Source: Parasegetibacter sp. NRK P23 (GTDB lineage Bacteria; Bacteroidota; Bacteroidia; Chitinophagales; Chitinophagaceae). From it: DNA of 64,000 bases. The position numbers and the translations under genes were made by a program. This document shows positions 26,956-35,570 of this stretch, piece by piece (within the stretch, counting starts at the first letter, position 1; the number at the start of each line of letters is the position of its first letter). The DNA lies in NCBI RefSeq assembly GCF_023721715.1, contig NZ_JAMDLG010000001.1, positions 1,589,784 to 1,653,783 of the forward strand, in the 5' to 3' direction. The notes under the pieces were generated by a model. It saw only the letters and a list, made by a program, of their open reading frames with translations, did not search any database and was not told where the DNA came from.

Positions 26956-27875
26956 AAAAGCAATGGGCCATAATGCTGGCACTTACCTTTATAATCACCG
27001 CGCACGCTGCAGCCTGCGATATCTGCGGCTGTGGCGCTGGCAGTTATTATATCGGCATGCTGCCCGAGTTCAATAAAAAAATAATGGGCCTTCGTTTCAG
27101 GTACAACGCGTTACGAACCCACCTGGGCGCGGGCGGACAAACTTCGTACCTCACCACCCGCGAGCATTACCGGACCGCGGAACTCTGGGGTGGCTGGAAC
27201 CTTGGGGCCAAGATCAGGCTGATGGGATATCTTCCGGTGAGTTTCAATGAAAAACGCAACCAGAGCGGGGGGGCTTCCAAAACTGGTTTGGGCGACGCGG
27301 GCGCACAGGTTTTATATAAACTGCTGGATCAGAAAAAAGCCATGGGCACAAAACTGCTCGTACATACCTTGTGGATGGGCGCGGGTGTGAAACTGCCCAC
27401 GGGCAAATATGAAAAGCCCGTAAAAACCACTGGTCAGCAGGATGCAAATATTTTTCAACTGGGCACCGGAAGTACAGACTTTACCGCAAATGCCATGTAC
27501 GATATCAGGATTCAGGATATGGGGCTGAACGCACAACTGAGTTATAAACTGAATACCGTGAACAGCGATCAATACCGCTACGGCAACAGGCTAACCGCCA
27601 ATATCCAGGCTTACCATAAATTCAGGATTGCCCGTAAATGGACTTTGTCTCCGAATATGGGCGCTCTGTATGAAACTTCCCGTCAGGATAATGATAACGG
27701 ATTTAAAGTGCCGGTTTCCGGTGGAAATCTACTTGCGGGAACCATAGGGTTTGAAGCGGTATTCAATGGGTTCACCATCGGCGGCAACTTCCAGGAGCCC
27801 TTGCACCAGGAAATGGCGGGCGGTTTTGTAAAAGCGGGCAGCCGCGCCATGCTGCATTGCGCTATCTTATTTTAA
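26952..27875 (+). CDS. outer-membrane beta-barrel protein with N-terminal CDICGC motif, copper cluster
   Basis: A 307-aa exported protein. Directly after the signal peptide (LTFIITAHAAA) comes CDICGCGAGSYY with C22, C25 and C27, a likely soft-metal site. The rest alternates in amphipathic beta strands with aromatic turns (LWGGWNLGAKIRLMGYLPVS, LNAQLSYKLNT, WTLSPNMGALYETS) and ends in a Phe (HCAILF), as outer-membrane barrels do. It overlaps mbnH by 4 bases and is probably translationally coupled. A copper-passing outer-membrane pore is a reasonable inference. I know no experimental work on this family. Confidence 0.75.
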   Translation: MKKQWAIMLALTFIITAHAAACDICGCGAGSYYIGMLPEFNKKIMGLRFRYNALRTHLGAGGQTSYLTTREHYRTAELWGGWNLGAKIRLMGYLPVSFNEKRNQSGGASKTGLGDAGAQVLYKLLDQKKAMGTKLLVHTLWMGAGVKLPTGKYEKPVKTTGQQDANIFQLGTGSTDFTANAMYDIRIQDMGLNAQLSYKLNTVNSDQYRYGNRLTANIQAYHKFRIARKWTLSPNMGALYETSRQDNDNGFKVPVSGGNLLAGTIGFEAVFNGFTIGGNFQEPLHQEMAGGFVKAGSRAMLHCAILF

Positions 27876-27884
27876 ATTAAGCTC

Positions 27885-28502
27885 ATGACTTCAATTTCAA
27901 AAATCATCATCATTTCTTTTATCACATTGAGCGTGGCGGGCGCGGTCTTCCTCGGCGCATCATTGTGGAAGGACAGCAGGAAACTCCCGGTATTGGGAGA
28001 ACCCGGCCATGTTGCGGGTCCGTTTTCATTCGTGAACCAGGATGGAAAGACATTCACGGAAAAAGATGTGGGAGGAAAAATCACTATAGTGGAATACTTC
28101 TTTACTACCTGCCCCGGCATCTGTAAAGCGATGAACGCGAACCTGTCGCGGGTATACCGGCAGATCGGAGGGGAGAAGGACGTCGTGATCCTGTCGCACA
28201 CCGTTGATCCTGAAGATGACTCCGTTCAGGTACTGAAGGCTTACGCCGCTAAAATGGGCGTGCACAACGGAAACTGGCAATTTCTAACGGGCAACAAAGT
28301 CGATTTATACCGGGCGGCAAGGAATGATTACTTGTTGTCGGTAGAGGATGTGCCTGCTGCGCCTGGCTCCGCGGAAGATTTTATCCATACGCAATACGTG
28401 GCTTTGCTGGATCCACACAGAAGGATCCGTGGTTTTTATGATGCCACGGACAGCGCCAGCACCCGTAAAATGATGGCAGACCTGGAGCTGCTGCGCGAAT
28501 AA
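27885..28502 (+). CDS. SCO1/SenC-type copper chaperone
   Basis: A 205-aa protein with an N-terminal membrane anchor (IIIISFITLSVAGAVFLGA) and a thioredoxin-like SCO domain. The copper ligands are all present: C76 and C80 in TTCPGICKAMN and H168 in DFIHTQY. SCO proteins deliver copper to the Cu(A) site of cytochrome oxidase or reduce its cysteines. Its place 9 bases after the CDICGC barrel gene ties the cluster to copper supply. Confidence 0.93.
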   Translation: MTSISKIIIISFITLSVAGAVFLGASLWKDSRKLPVLGEPGHVAGPFSFVNQDGKTFTEKDVGGKITIVEYFFTTCPGICKAMNANLSRVYRQIGGEKDVVILSHTVDPEDDSVQVLKAYAAKMGVHNGNWQFLTGNKVDLYRAARNDYLLSVEDVPAAPGSAEDFIHTQYVALLDPHRRIRGFYDATDSASTRKMMADLELLRE

Positions 28503-28611
28503 TTTCAAAAAAATAAGAGGTGACCACAAATTTTATGTCTCCTCATGGTTGTATCCTAAATTCGGGCCGTTGCGCATGTTGTCGGCGGCCAATACTTCTA
28601 AATATGTAAAT

Positions 28612-28914
28612 ATGAAAAAAGTATTTTCTATTTTGGTCCTGGCTGTAGCTGTTGCGCTGGCCTCCTGTAACGACAACGGTAATGCCAATGCCACCGGTAC
28701 CGACAGTATGCCGCACGTGCATGATGGCGCTGAAGCAACAGCAACATTGCCGCATACCCTTGCCTCTGAAAAAAAGGATCCTGTATGTGGAATGCCAGTC
28801 ACCGCGGGCATCACTGATACGGCTCATTATAAAGGAAAAGTTTATGGCTTCTGCGCAAGCGAGTGCAAAAAAATGTTCACTGACAATCCGGAAGGATATA
28901 CAGCGACCAATTAA
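28612..28914 (+). CDS. YHS-domain lipoprotein
   Basis: A 100-aa lipoprotein (AVALASCNDNG, lipid Cys19). A His-containing linker (MPHVHDG) leads to a YHS metal-binding domain at about 54-95: DPVCGMPV (C59), H72, then GFCASECKKMF (C81, C85). YHS domains occur in copper ATPases and metal-resistance proteins. The start was placed at MKKVFSIL. It lies 109 bases after the SCO gene and is probably the last copper-cluster gene. Confidence 0.85.
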   Translation: MKKVFSILVLAVAVALASCNDNGNANATGTDSMPHVHDGAEATATLPHTLASEKKDPVCGMPVTAGITDTAHYKGKVYGFCASECKKMFTDNPEGYTATN

Positions 28915-31360
28915 CCTGGTAAGGAAATTGCCCGGGGCGCTGTTTTTTATATGCGCCCTGGTTTTCCACGCGCACGGACAGTTACAAACCTGCCCGGTGA
29001 ACATCAATTTCTCCGCGCGGGATCTTTCCAACTGGTCGGCCATAACCGGGTTGGTGGACGGGGCCACCGTTTCTTACACCGGAACAAATGCCGGACTTAC
29101 TTCCATACCCGAATACAATATTTCTATTCCAGGTATTGAAGTGATCACGACCGCTTCAACGGACAGGTTCGGTAGTTTTCCCACCATCCCTACTATAAAC
29201 GGATACGCGTATGGATATGCCATCAAACTGGGTTCTACGGCCACTTCACACGACCTGAATTCCGCCTCAAGAAATCCAGGTGGATTCACGCGCTCTATTA
29301 CCTATACCATCAATGTGCCTGCCGGTCCGGTTTCCATTCCTTATACCATGACATACGCTTACGCCCTGGTGCTGGAGAATGGCACGCATAACTCCAACGA
29401 ACAACCGCTTTTTCGCGCCATGCTGGAAACGGCTTCCGGTTTGGTGTCCTGCGCCTCGCCTGAATATTACCTGCCCACTTTCAACAATGCCGGTGGCGGC
29501 GGGCAGGGCGGAGGTGCTTCCACAGGCGCTACATTGGACAGCGCCGCGGCATTGCTGGATGGGTTCACCAACAGCCCGGAATTATTCCTTTCGTACGCCG
29601 GGCAAAACAACGGCAACGGAACCTGGTTACAGGATGTGTGGACAAAAAGCTGGACAGAGGTCACCTTCGATCTTTCGCCTTACCGCGGCCAACAGGTGAA
29701 AATTACTTTTGAAACCAGGAACTGCGATCCCGGCGCGCATTTCGCCTATGCGTACGTGGCCATTCGCAATACCTGCGCGGGATTGGAAATCAGCGGCAAC
29801 AGCGAAGCGTGTACCAATAGCCACAATACTTATTCTATCCCGGCATTGGCCGGCGCAACCTACACCTGGACCGTACCATCCGGGTGGACGATCAATTCAG
29901 GGGCCAATTCAAATATTATCCAGGTTACGCCAGGCACCAACGGCGGCGAAATTATTGTGCGGCAGGTAAACAGTTGTACCGATCTGAAAGATACACTGGC
30001 GGTAACCACTACTTTGCCTACCATCGCAGGAGCGGTGAACGATGACAACCGGGTTTGCACAGGATCGAACAGTACCGAACTATTACTTTCCGGAGAAAGA
30101 GGTGATGTGCTCGACTGGCTGGTGTCTACCGATGGATTGAACTGGTCGTCGACCGGAATAACTACATTGAACTACCAGGCGAACAACCTTACTTCCACCA
30201 CCCATTTTAAAGCGCTGGTGCAAAACGGCACAGCGTGCAGCATAGATTCCAGTATTAAAGCTGTAATTACCGTAGATGCATTGAGTGAAGGCGGAACGCT
30301 TTCTCCAGGCTCCACCAATATCTGCGAAGGGGAAAGCCCACACATAGAACTTGTGCTAAGTGGCAATTCAGGTGCAGTGCTGAACTGGCAAACCTCTTCC
30401 GATGGATTGAACTGGAACGGGATGACCCCGGTTTACCAGCAACCCAACTTTTTACCCGGAACCATCCATCAAACTATCTATTACAGGGCCGTGGTGCAGA
30501 ATGGTGTTTGTCCGGAGGATATCAGCTCCGTCGCTGAACTAAAGTATTTCGCGCCTACTTATCCCGCGGCATCTATTACCCCTGAATTTTCTTCCATCTG
30601 TTATGGTACATCGGTGCAACTTTCGGCCACCATCACAAACGGCACCAGTTATACCTGGAACAATCCTTCTGTTTTGGCTTCCCCCGGCAACGGTAGTATA
30701 ACTTCATTGCCCTATAGCTTAACTACTCGCGCCACACCACTGGTTTCCTCAGCAATCGTGTTGTCTGTTTACAATGAAGGGTGCCCCAATGCTTATTCAG
30801 ATACCTTTCACATCGCGGTGATACCGCCCGTTAAAGTATTCGCGGGCAACGATACGGCTGTCGTTGTAGGGCAGCCGCTTCAACTGAATGCCGTATCGGA
30901 TGTGGCTGAAGCCACTAATTTCAGGTGGACTCCCATCACGGGATTAACTGATCCTGGTATTGCAGATCCTATAGCTGTATTAACCGCAAGCAATGCACCC
31001 GGTATATATTATGTGGTGTCCGCTTCCACTCCCGAAGGTTGTGTGGGCACTGATTCCATTTATGTACGCGTATTTAAAACACCCGCCGATATCTTCATGC
31101 CCAACGCGTTCACCCCGAATGGCGATGGCCATAACGATGTGATCATGCCCATTCCGGCGGGAATAAAACAATTGAATTATTTCAGGATTTATAACCGTTG
31201 GGGCCAACTTGTATTCCAGACCAACCAGGTGGGAACAGGGTGGGATGGAAGACTGAACGGCACACCACAATCAGCGGCAGTATTTGTTTATATGTTGCAG
31301 GCGGTAGATTACAACGGGAACGTGGTGACGAAGAAAGGAACTTTTGTATTATCCCGATAA
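28844..31360 (+). CDS. T9SS-exported Ig-like/PKD protein with type B sorting domain
   Basis: A secreted multidomain protein of about 820-838 aa. It has a hydrophobic signal (LPGALFFICALVFHAHGQ) and an N-terminal lectin-like or jelly-roll region (about 40-290). Three or four Ig/PKD-like repeats with paired Cys follow, and a C-terminal gliding-motility-type sorting domain comprises about the last 90 residues (PNAFTPNGDGHNDVIMP, FRIYNRWGQLVFQT, GTFVLSR), which directs type IX export. The start is uncertain. The only suitable ATG (28844) lies 71 bases inside the YHS gene; TTG at 28928 or CTG at 28916, directly before the signal peptide, would avoid the overlap. Role: surface or secreted adhesin-like protein, not obviously linked to copper. 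Confidence 0.8.
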   Translation: MASAQASAKKCSLTIRKDIQRPINLVRKLPGALFFICALVFHAHGQLQTCPVNINFSARDLSNWSAITGLVDGATVSYTGTNAGLTSIPEYNISIPGIEVITTASTDRFGSFPTIPTINGYAYGYAIKLGSTATSHDLNSASRNPGGFTRSITYTINVPAGPVSIPYTMTYAYALVLENGTHNSNEQPLFRAMLETASGLVSCASPEYYLPTFNNAGGGGQGGGASTGATLDSAAALLDGFTNSPELFLSYAGQNNGNGTWLQDVWTKSWTEVTFDLSPYRGQQVKITFETRNCDPGAHFAYAYVAIRNTCAGLEISGNSEACTNSHNTYSIPALAGATYTWTVPSGWTINSGANSNIIQVTPGTNGGEIIVRQVNSCTDLKDTLAVTTTLPTIAGAVNDDNRVCTGSNSTELLLSGERGDVLDWLVSTDGLNWSSTGITTLNYQANNLTSTTHFKALVQNGTACSIDSSIKAVITVDALSEGGTLSPGSTNICEGESPHIELVLSGNSGAVLNWQTSSDGLNWNGMTPVYQQPNFLPGTIHQTIYYRAVVQNGVCPEDISSVAELKYFAPTYPAASITPEFSSICYGTSVQLSATITNGTSYTWNNPSVLASPGNGSITSLPYSLTTRATPLVSSAIVLSVYNEGCPNAYSDTFHIAVIPPVKVFAGNDTAVVVGQPLQLNAVSDVAEATNFRWTPITGLTDPGIADPIAVLTASNAPGIYYVVSASTPEGCVGTDSIYVRVFKTPADIFMPNAFTPNGDGHNDVIMPIPAGIKQLNYFRIYNRWGQLVFQTNQVGTGWDGRLNGTPQSAAVFVYMLQAVDYNGNVVTKKGTFVLSR

Positions 31361-31371
31361 TCAGGTTAATG

Positions 31372-31407
31372 CAATAAGGCCCTCCGGATGGAAAGCCTTA
31401 TTGTTTT
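31372..31407 (+). terminator. terminator after the T9SS protein
   Basis: CAATAAGGC/GCCTTATTG perfect stem with a 14-base loop, followed by TTTT, 12 bases after the stop codon. Confidence 0.8.
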
Positions 31408-31430
31408 AATGTTTGCACTAAAAAAAAGAG

Positions 31431-31898
31431 TTATTTCTTCTGATAAGTATCTACGATTTTTAAACTTACACCATTGAAAGTATATTCATGGGTAATCACC
31501 ATTCTTGAAGAACTGATGGATTCTATCCTGCCGGATTCCACATCGCCGTTGTAGTCGATCGTGATCGTATTGTCGGAACTTATTTCCCAATTGAACGTGC
31601 CATAAACCTGGTCGTCACCCGGATCACATTTGCTGGCGCCTTCATCCAGTTCTCCTGTTCCTCCGGCTTTGAACACAAAGAGGTCGTCGGCATCGCAGGG
31701 GTCCATGTTACTGATGGCTTCCGTATCCAGGTCGCCATCATCATCGAAATCATAAATGGCGGGGGTGTACACCTGGGAGGTCAGTATCCATCTGCCAACG
31801 ATCTGTTCGCTGGCGGGTTTATCATCGTCTCCGTCTTTTTTACAGGAAGAAAGGGATAGCAGTGCGAATACTGCTGCGGTAAGGTAGGCTTTGGTCAT
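31431..31898 (-). CDS. lipocalin-like lipoprotein with EF-hand-like loop
   Basis: A 155-aa lipoprotein (LLSLSSCKKDG) with a lipocalin-like domain (IVGRWILTSQVY ... GTFNWEISSDNTITI ... RMVITHEYTFNG). Between strands it carries DFDDDGDLDTE, a calcium-loop-like DxDxDG motif, plus one Cys pair (MDPCDADD and SKCDPGDD) that could form a disulfide. Such lipocalin-like lipoproteins are common in Bacteroidota; their ligands are unknown. It stands alone and is convergent with the T9SS gene. Confidence 0.82.
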   Translation of the reverse strand: MTKAYLTAAVFALLSLSSCKKDGDDDKPASEQIVGRWILTSQVYTPAIYDFDDDGDLDTEAISNMDPCDADDLFVFKAGGTGELDEGASKCDPGDDQVYGTFNWEISSDNTITIDYNGDVESGRIESISSSRMVITHEYTFNGVSLKIVDTYQKK

Positions 31899-32065
31899 CT
31901 TCGTTTTTTTAGGATATGAATTAAATGATCCATGAAGATTGCACTTAAAAAGTTAAGATGCAAGCCTGCGCCTACTTAGAATTTATTGTGTGGTGACTGA
32001 AGTTTTTTTGAAGAAAACGGACAATTGTATCATTCAAGAACCGATTTTTCAGAAAAGAACGCCTG

Positions 32066-33070
32066 TTATTGCAACAAAACATGCCTGATGGCCGACGCAT
32101 AAGCGTACAAATTTTTCCTGCACCACGACTTTTCTTCCCCTGTATGATAATCTTCCGGCCTTTTGCTGCCCGGAAACTCGATCGTAAACAGCATGGCCGC
32201 TTTTCTCGATTTTTCTTCCTTTTCACCACAAACATCCGTAGTGGCCCAGGTGCCTAGGGAAACACCATAACCGATATTGCCGGGCAATTTACTCCCATGG
32301 AACTTTCGGGGCTGAAAGCAACCGGGTGCGGCGATGGGCGGATCGTTTACATACAATGTGGTGGGACGTTGCAGCGGATGATTGCCCCAGGCATCGCCAT
32401 CCATCCGGAGAATATGCCGGGCAGTTTCAATGGCAAGTGTGCTGTCGGGGACATAACCGTAAGCCATGCCTGTACAGGTGGTGCGCGGGTCGGCGAATAT
32501 ACCTGCGTGCTTCGTATCCCGGATGGCATGAAGGGAAATGATCCTTTCCGGGGCTAGTTCCTGGATCACTTTTAAAAGAAGTTGGTTTTCGGGTTCAATC
32601 AGGCGACCAGCATGATCGTGCGGCGTTTCCGTTTCAAATGCTTTTCCCGGCGGCGGCATCTGCCGGTTTGGATCGGCGCATGTTTTACCGCTATAGCGGC
32701 CAATGTTCTCGTGGTTGCCGATCTTGCAGCCCGAAGCGATCGCCTTCACTGCATTGTCGGGGAACAGGCAGGGGATGATCCAGATATTATATTCGGAAGA
32801 AAATTCTGTAGAGATTTGTTCGCGCAGCAGTTCTGCCAATGCTATGGAAGATAATTCTGATCCATGCACACCACCCACGAGCAATATGTTTTTATCCGAT
32901 TTCCCCGGGAAATAGTGGAGTTGCAATGGACGTCCTTCCTTCGTATGTCCCATCACGGCGCTGCCGCGAACATGTGCTGCCCGCATGGCGTAAAGCTGGG
33001 GTAACAGCACTGTATGGTTGCTCCATTGCTTCATCCATAATAAAGCGAATGCGAAAAGTATTGTTTTCAT
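32066..33070 (-). CDS. M14-type zinc carboxypeptidase-like protein
   Basis: A 334-aa protein with an N-terminal signal-like segment (TILFAFALLWMKQW). It shows the M14 zinc site GGVHGSELSS (His and Glu ligands), a third His in RIISLHAIRD and the catalytic Glu region MLFTIEFPGS. DPNRQMPPPGKAFETETP contains the Asn/Arg substrate pair seen in the murein-peptide amidase (MpaA-like) branch. It may trim peptides, perhaps cell-wall-derived, in the periplasm. The start at MKTILFAFALL matches the promoter 19 bases upstream; the frame extends 35 codons further but would cross the promoter. Confidence 0.82.
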   Translation of the reverse strand: MKTILFAFALLWMKQWSNHTVLLPQLYAMRAAHVRGSAVMGHTKEGRPLQLHYFPGKSDKNILLVGGVHGSELSSIALAELLREQISTEFSSEYNIWIIPCLFPDNAVKAIASGCKIGNHENIGRYSGKTCADPNRQMPPPGKAFETETPHDHAGRLIEPENQLLLKVIQELAPERIISLHAIRDTKHAGIFADPRTTCTGMAYGYVPDSTLAIETARHILRMDGDAWGNHPLQRPTTLYVNDPPIAAPGCFQPRKFHGSKLPGNIGYGVSLGTWATTDVCGEKEEKSRKAAMLFTIEFPGSKRPEDYHTGEEKSWCRKNLYAYASAIRHVLLQ

Positions 33071-33088
33071 TGTTTTTTCTGGCTGGTA

Positions 33089-33119
33089 CAAAAGTAGCGG
33101 AGAGCAATAGGGCTGGCAA
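33089..33119 (-). promoter_or_regulatory. promoter of the M14 peptidase gene
   Basis: On the minus strand: TTG (33119-33117), 20-base spacer, TACTTTTG (33096-33089). Full match to the Bacteroidota consensus, 18 bases before the start codon. Confidence 0.6.
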
Positions 33120-33310
33120 CCGCATAAACATGTTAAAAGAATGTGAGTTGATTCTTTTACGCTTTGCCGATACATTCCCGATTTTCATCGTTTCCCACAC
33201 TTCATTGTAGTGGTATCGCGCTATTTTCAATACCATATTGTAAGATGGTAAAATGCTGCTAAGGGTAAGGTTTAGTATGAGTGCCCGTTCTTTTTTCATG
33301 AATCGGCTAC

Positions 33311-33339
33311 GCCCCGCTGTTTTCAGTGGGGCTTTTTTA
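33311..33339 (+). terminator. rho-independent terminator upstream of topB
   Basis: GCCCCGCTG/CAGTGGGGC stem (one G-T pair), TTTT loop, then TTTTTTA. It points toward topB and ends 45 bases before its start, although no annotated plus-strand gene lies upstream of it. GACCTTTG at 33357-33364 is a possible topB -7 box just after it. Confidence 0.8.
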
Positions 33340-33384
33340 TTCCCCCGGATTTGCACGACCTTTGCAACAATTTCTACCAGGATC

Positions 33385-35505
33385 ATGAAGGTGTGCATCG
33401 CGGAAAAGCCAAGCGTGGCCAGGGATATAGCGGAAGTTATAGGCGCCGGTCAGCGTAAAGACGGATACTACGAAGGAAATGGTTTCCAGGTTACCTGGAC
33501 CTTCGGGCATTTCTGTACCCTCAAGGAACCGCATGATTATTTCGAACAATGGAAATTCTGGCGCCTCGACGACCTGCCCATGATCCCGCAGCAATTCGGG
33601 ATCAAACTGATCGATAATCCCGGTGTGCAAAAACAATTCGGGATCATAGAATCGCTCGTTCAGAACTGTGAGGAAGTGATTAACTGCGGGGATGCGGGCC
33701 AGGAAGGAGAACTCATTCAACGTTGGGTATTGCTGAAAGCGAAGTGCACCGCTCCCGTAAAACGGCTCTGGATATCGTCGCTTACCGAAGATGCCATCCG
33801 GGAAGGTTTTCAGAAACTGAAAGAGAGTGATCAGTACAACAACCTGTACGCGGCAGGCAGCGCGCGTGCTATCGGAGACTGGTTGTTGGGCATGAATGCC
33901 ACCCGCCTGTTTACCAAAAAATTTGCGCAGCCCAAAGTGGTGTTGTCTATCGGTAGGGTACAAACGCCAACCCTCGCCATGATCGTGCAGCGACAGAAAG
34001 AGATCAACGCTTTCATTTCAGAAGAATACTGGGAACTGAAAACCATCTACCGTGAAACTGAATTTACCGCCACCATCGACCGGCTCCGGGATAAGGAAAA
34101 GGCGAACAAAGGACTCGCTTACCTGAAAGAGCATCCTTTCGAGATCACTTCATTCGAACGGAAAGAAGGAAAGGAAGGTAATCCGCGTTTGTTCGACCTT
34201 ACCTCCCTTCAGGTGGAGGCGAATAAGAAATATGCCTATACAGCCGATGATACGCTGAAACACGTGCAGAACCTGTACGAAAAGAAGATCGTCACCTATC
34301 CGCGTGTGGATACCACATATCTTTCAGAAGACCTTCATCCTAAAATACCAGGCATCTTGCAGGATATGACGCCTTATGCTGCGCTCACGGCACCTTTGCT
34401 GGCAAACCCGATTCCGAAGCTGAAAACGGTGTTCGACGATAAAAAAGTGACCGATCACCACGCCATTATCCCCACCGGGAAATATCCTGAAAACCTTTCC
34501 CAGGAAGAAAAAAGGGTGTACGATCTAATTGCCCGCAGGTTCATCGCCGCTTTCTATCCGGAATGTAAGATCTCTAATACCACGGTGATGGGAAAAGTGG
34601 GACAGGTCGCGTTCAAAGCCACGGGCAAACAAATACTGGAGCCGGGATGGAAGGAACTCTACGCAAACGATAAGCAGGAAAAAAAAGAAGGGGAAGCCGA
34701 AGAAAAGATATTGCCCGTATTCGTAGCAGGAGAAAAGGGACCGCACGAGCCGCGGATCCACCAGGGTAAAACCACGCCGCCGAAACCATACACGGAAGCC
34801 ACTTTACTGCGGGCCATGGAAACAGCCGGTAAACAGGTGGATGACGAAGAGATGCGGGAACTCCTGAAAGATAATGGAATCGGAAGGCCTTCCACACGTG
34901 CCAATATCATTGAAACCCTGTTCAAACGCCGGTATATTGAGAAGAAAAAGAAAAACATTTTCGCCACACAAACAGGTATGGACCTGATCGATACCATTCA
35001 GTCGGAACTGCTGAAAAGCGCGGAACTAACGGGTACCTGGGAACGTAAACTCCGGTTGATCGAGAAAGGGGAATACGCCATGGATACCTTTAAGCAGGAA
35101 CTCATACAAATGGTGGTGGACCTCACCCGGGAAGTAAAAATGAGCGCGGGCAAAGTGATTGCTATTGCAGAAGGCAATGCAGAACCTGCGCCCAAAACCA
35201 CCAAAGAAAAGAAGCCCCGCGAACCGAAAAAGGAAGTAGCGCCCGAGCCATTAACCTGCCCCAAATGCAAAGCTCACCCATTGAAAAAGGGCAACACCGC
35301 CTTTGGCTGTTCCAATTTTAGTGTATGCGGGTTTAAAATACCGTTCTCCATTATGGGGAAAACACTGACCGATAAGCAGGTTTCTGACCTGGTAACAAAG
35401 GGGAAAACCACCCGGATTAAGGGGTTGAAAACAGCTGAAAATGCCCAGGATACTGATGGAAAGCTGATCCTGAACGCCGCCTTTGAAATTGTACTCGAAA
35501 GCTAG
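33385..35505 (+). CDS. topB: DNA topoisomerase III
   Basis: A 706-aa type IA topoisomerase that passes single strands to decatenate or relax DNA. The Toprim domain starts at once (MKVCIAEKPSVARDIAEVIG), with acidic metal site DAGQEGELIQ. The catalytic Tyr is Y305 in KKIVTYPRVDTTYL, and GIGRPSTRANIIETLFKRRY is the conserved C-gate region. The C terminus (about 625-706) has a four-Cys zinc ribbon (CPKCKAHPLKKGNTAFGCSN, then C in FSVCGF) and a topoisomerase C-terminal repeat. The start was placed at MKVCIAEKPS; the frame extends 44 codons upstream across a terminator. Confidence 0.96.
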   Translation: MKVCIAEKPSVARDIAEVIGAGQRKDGYYEGNGFQVTWTFGHFCTLKEPHDYFEQWKFWRLDDLPMIPQQFGIKLIDNPGVQKQFGIIESLVQNCEEVINCGDAGQEGELIQRWVLLKAKCTAPVKRLWISSLTEDAIREGFQKLKESDQYNNLYAAGSARAIGDWLLGMNATRLFTKKFAQPKVVLSIGRVQTPTLAMIVQRQKEINAFISEEYWELKTIYRETEFTATIDRLRDKEKANKGLAYLKEHPFEITSFERKEGKEGNPRLFDLTSLQVEANKKYAYTADDTLKHVQNLYEKKIVTYPRVDTTYLSEDLHPKIPGILQDMTPYAALTAPLLANPIPKLKTVFDDKKVTDHHAIIPTGKYPENLSQEEKRVYDLIARRFIAAFYPECKISNTTVMGKVGQVAFKATGKQILEPGWKELYANDKQEKKEGEAEEKILPVFVAGEKGPHEPRIHQGKTTPPKPYTEATLLRAMETAGKQVDDEEMRELLKDNGIGRPSTRANIIETLFKRRYIEKKKKNIFATQTGMDLIDTIQSELLKSAELTGTWERKLRLIEKGEYAMDTFKQELIQMVVDLTREVKMSAGKVIAIAEGNAEPAPKTTKEKKPREPKKEVAPEPLTCPKCKAHPLKKGNTAFGCSNFSVCGFKIPFSIMGKTLTDKQVSDLVTKGKTTRIKGLKTAENAQDTDGKLILNAAFEIVLES

Positions 35506-35570
35506 TCTTTCCCGGAATGATTTTTTAACTGGAAAATTGCGCAACTTTAAGGACTAAAATCCGGCGTTGC

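Larger units (their letters stand above)
33071..33384. other. divergent promoter region between the M14 gene and topB
   Basis: This 314-base gap holds the M14 promoter and, closer to topB, a strong plus-strand terminator hairpin (both listed). No credible small protein gene was found. Confidence 0.65.

Noticed and set aside
28518-28549. GAGGTGAC/GTCTCCTC imperfect hairpin between the SCO and YHS genes
   Set aside because: It has a mismatch, a long loop and no T-run, so it was not called a terminator.
28612-31360. Frameshifted single gene joining the YHS and T9SS proteins
   Set aside because: Each part has its own signal sequence and a complete domain set, so two genes are the simpler reading.
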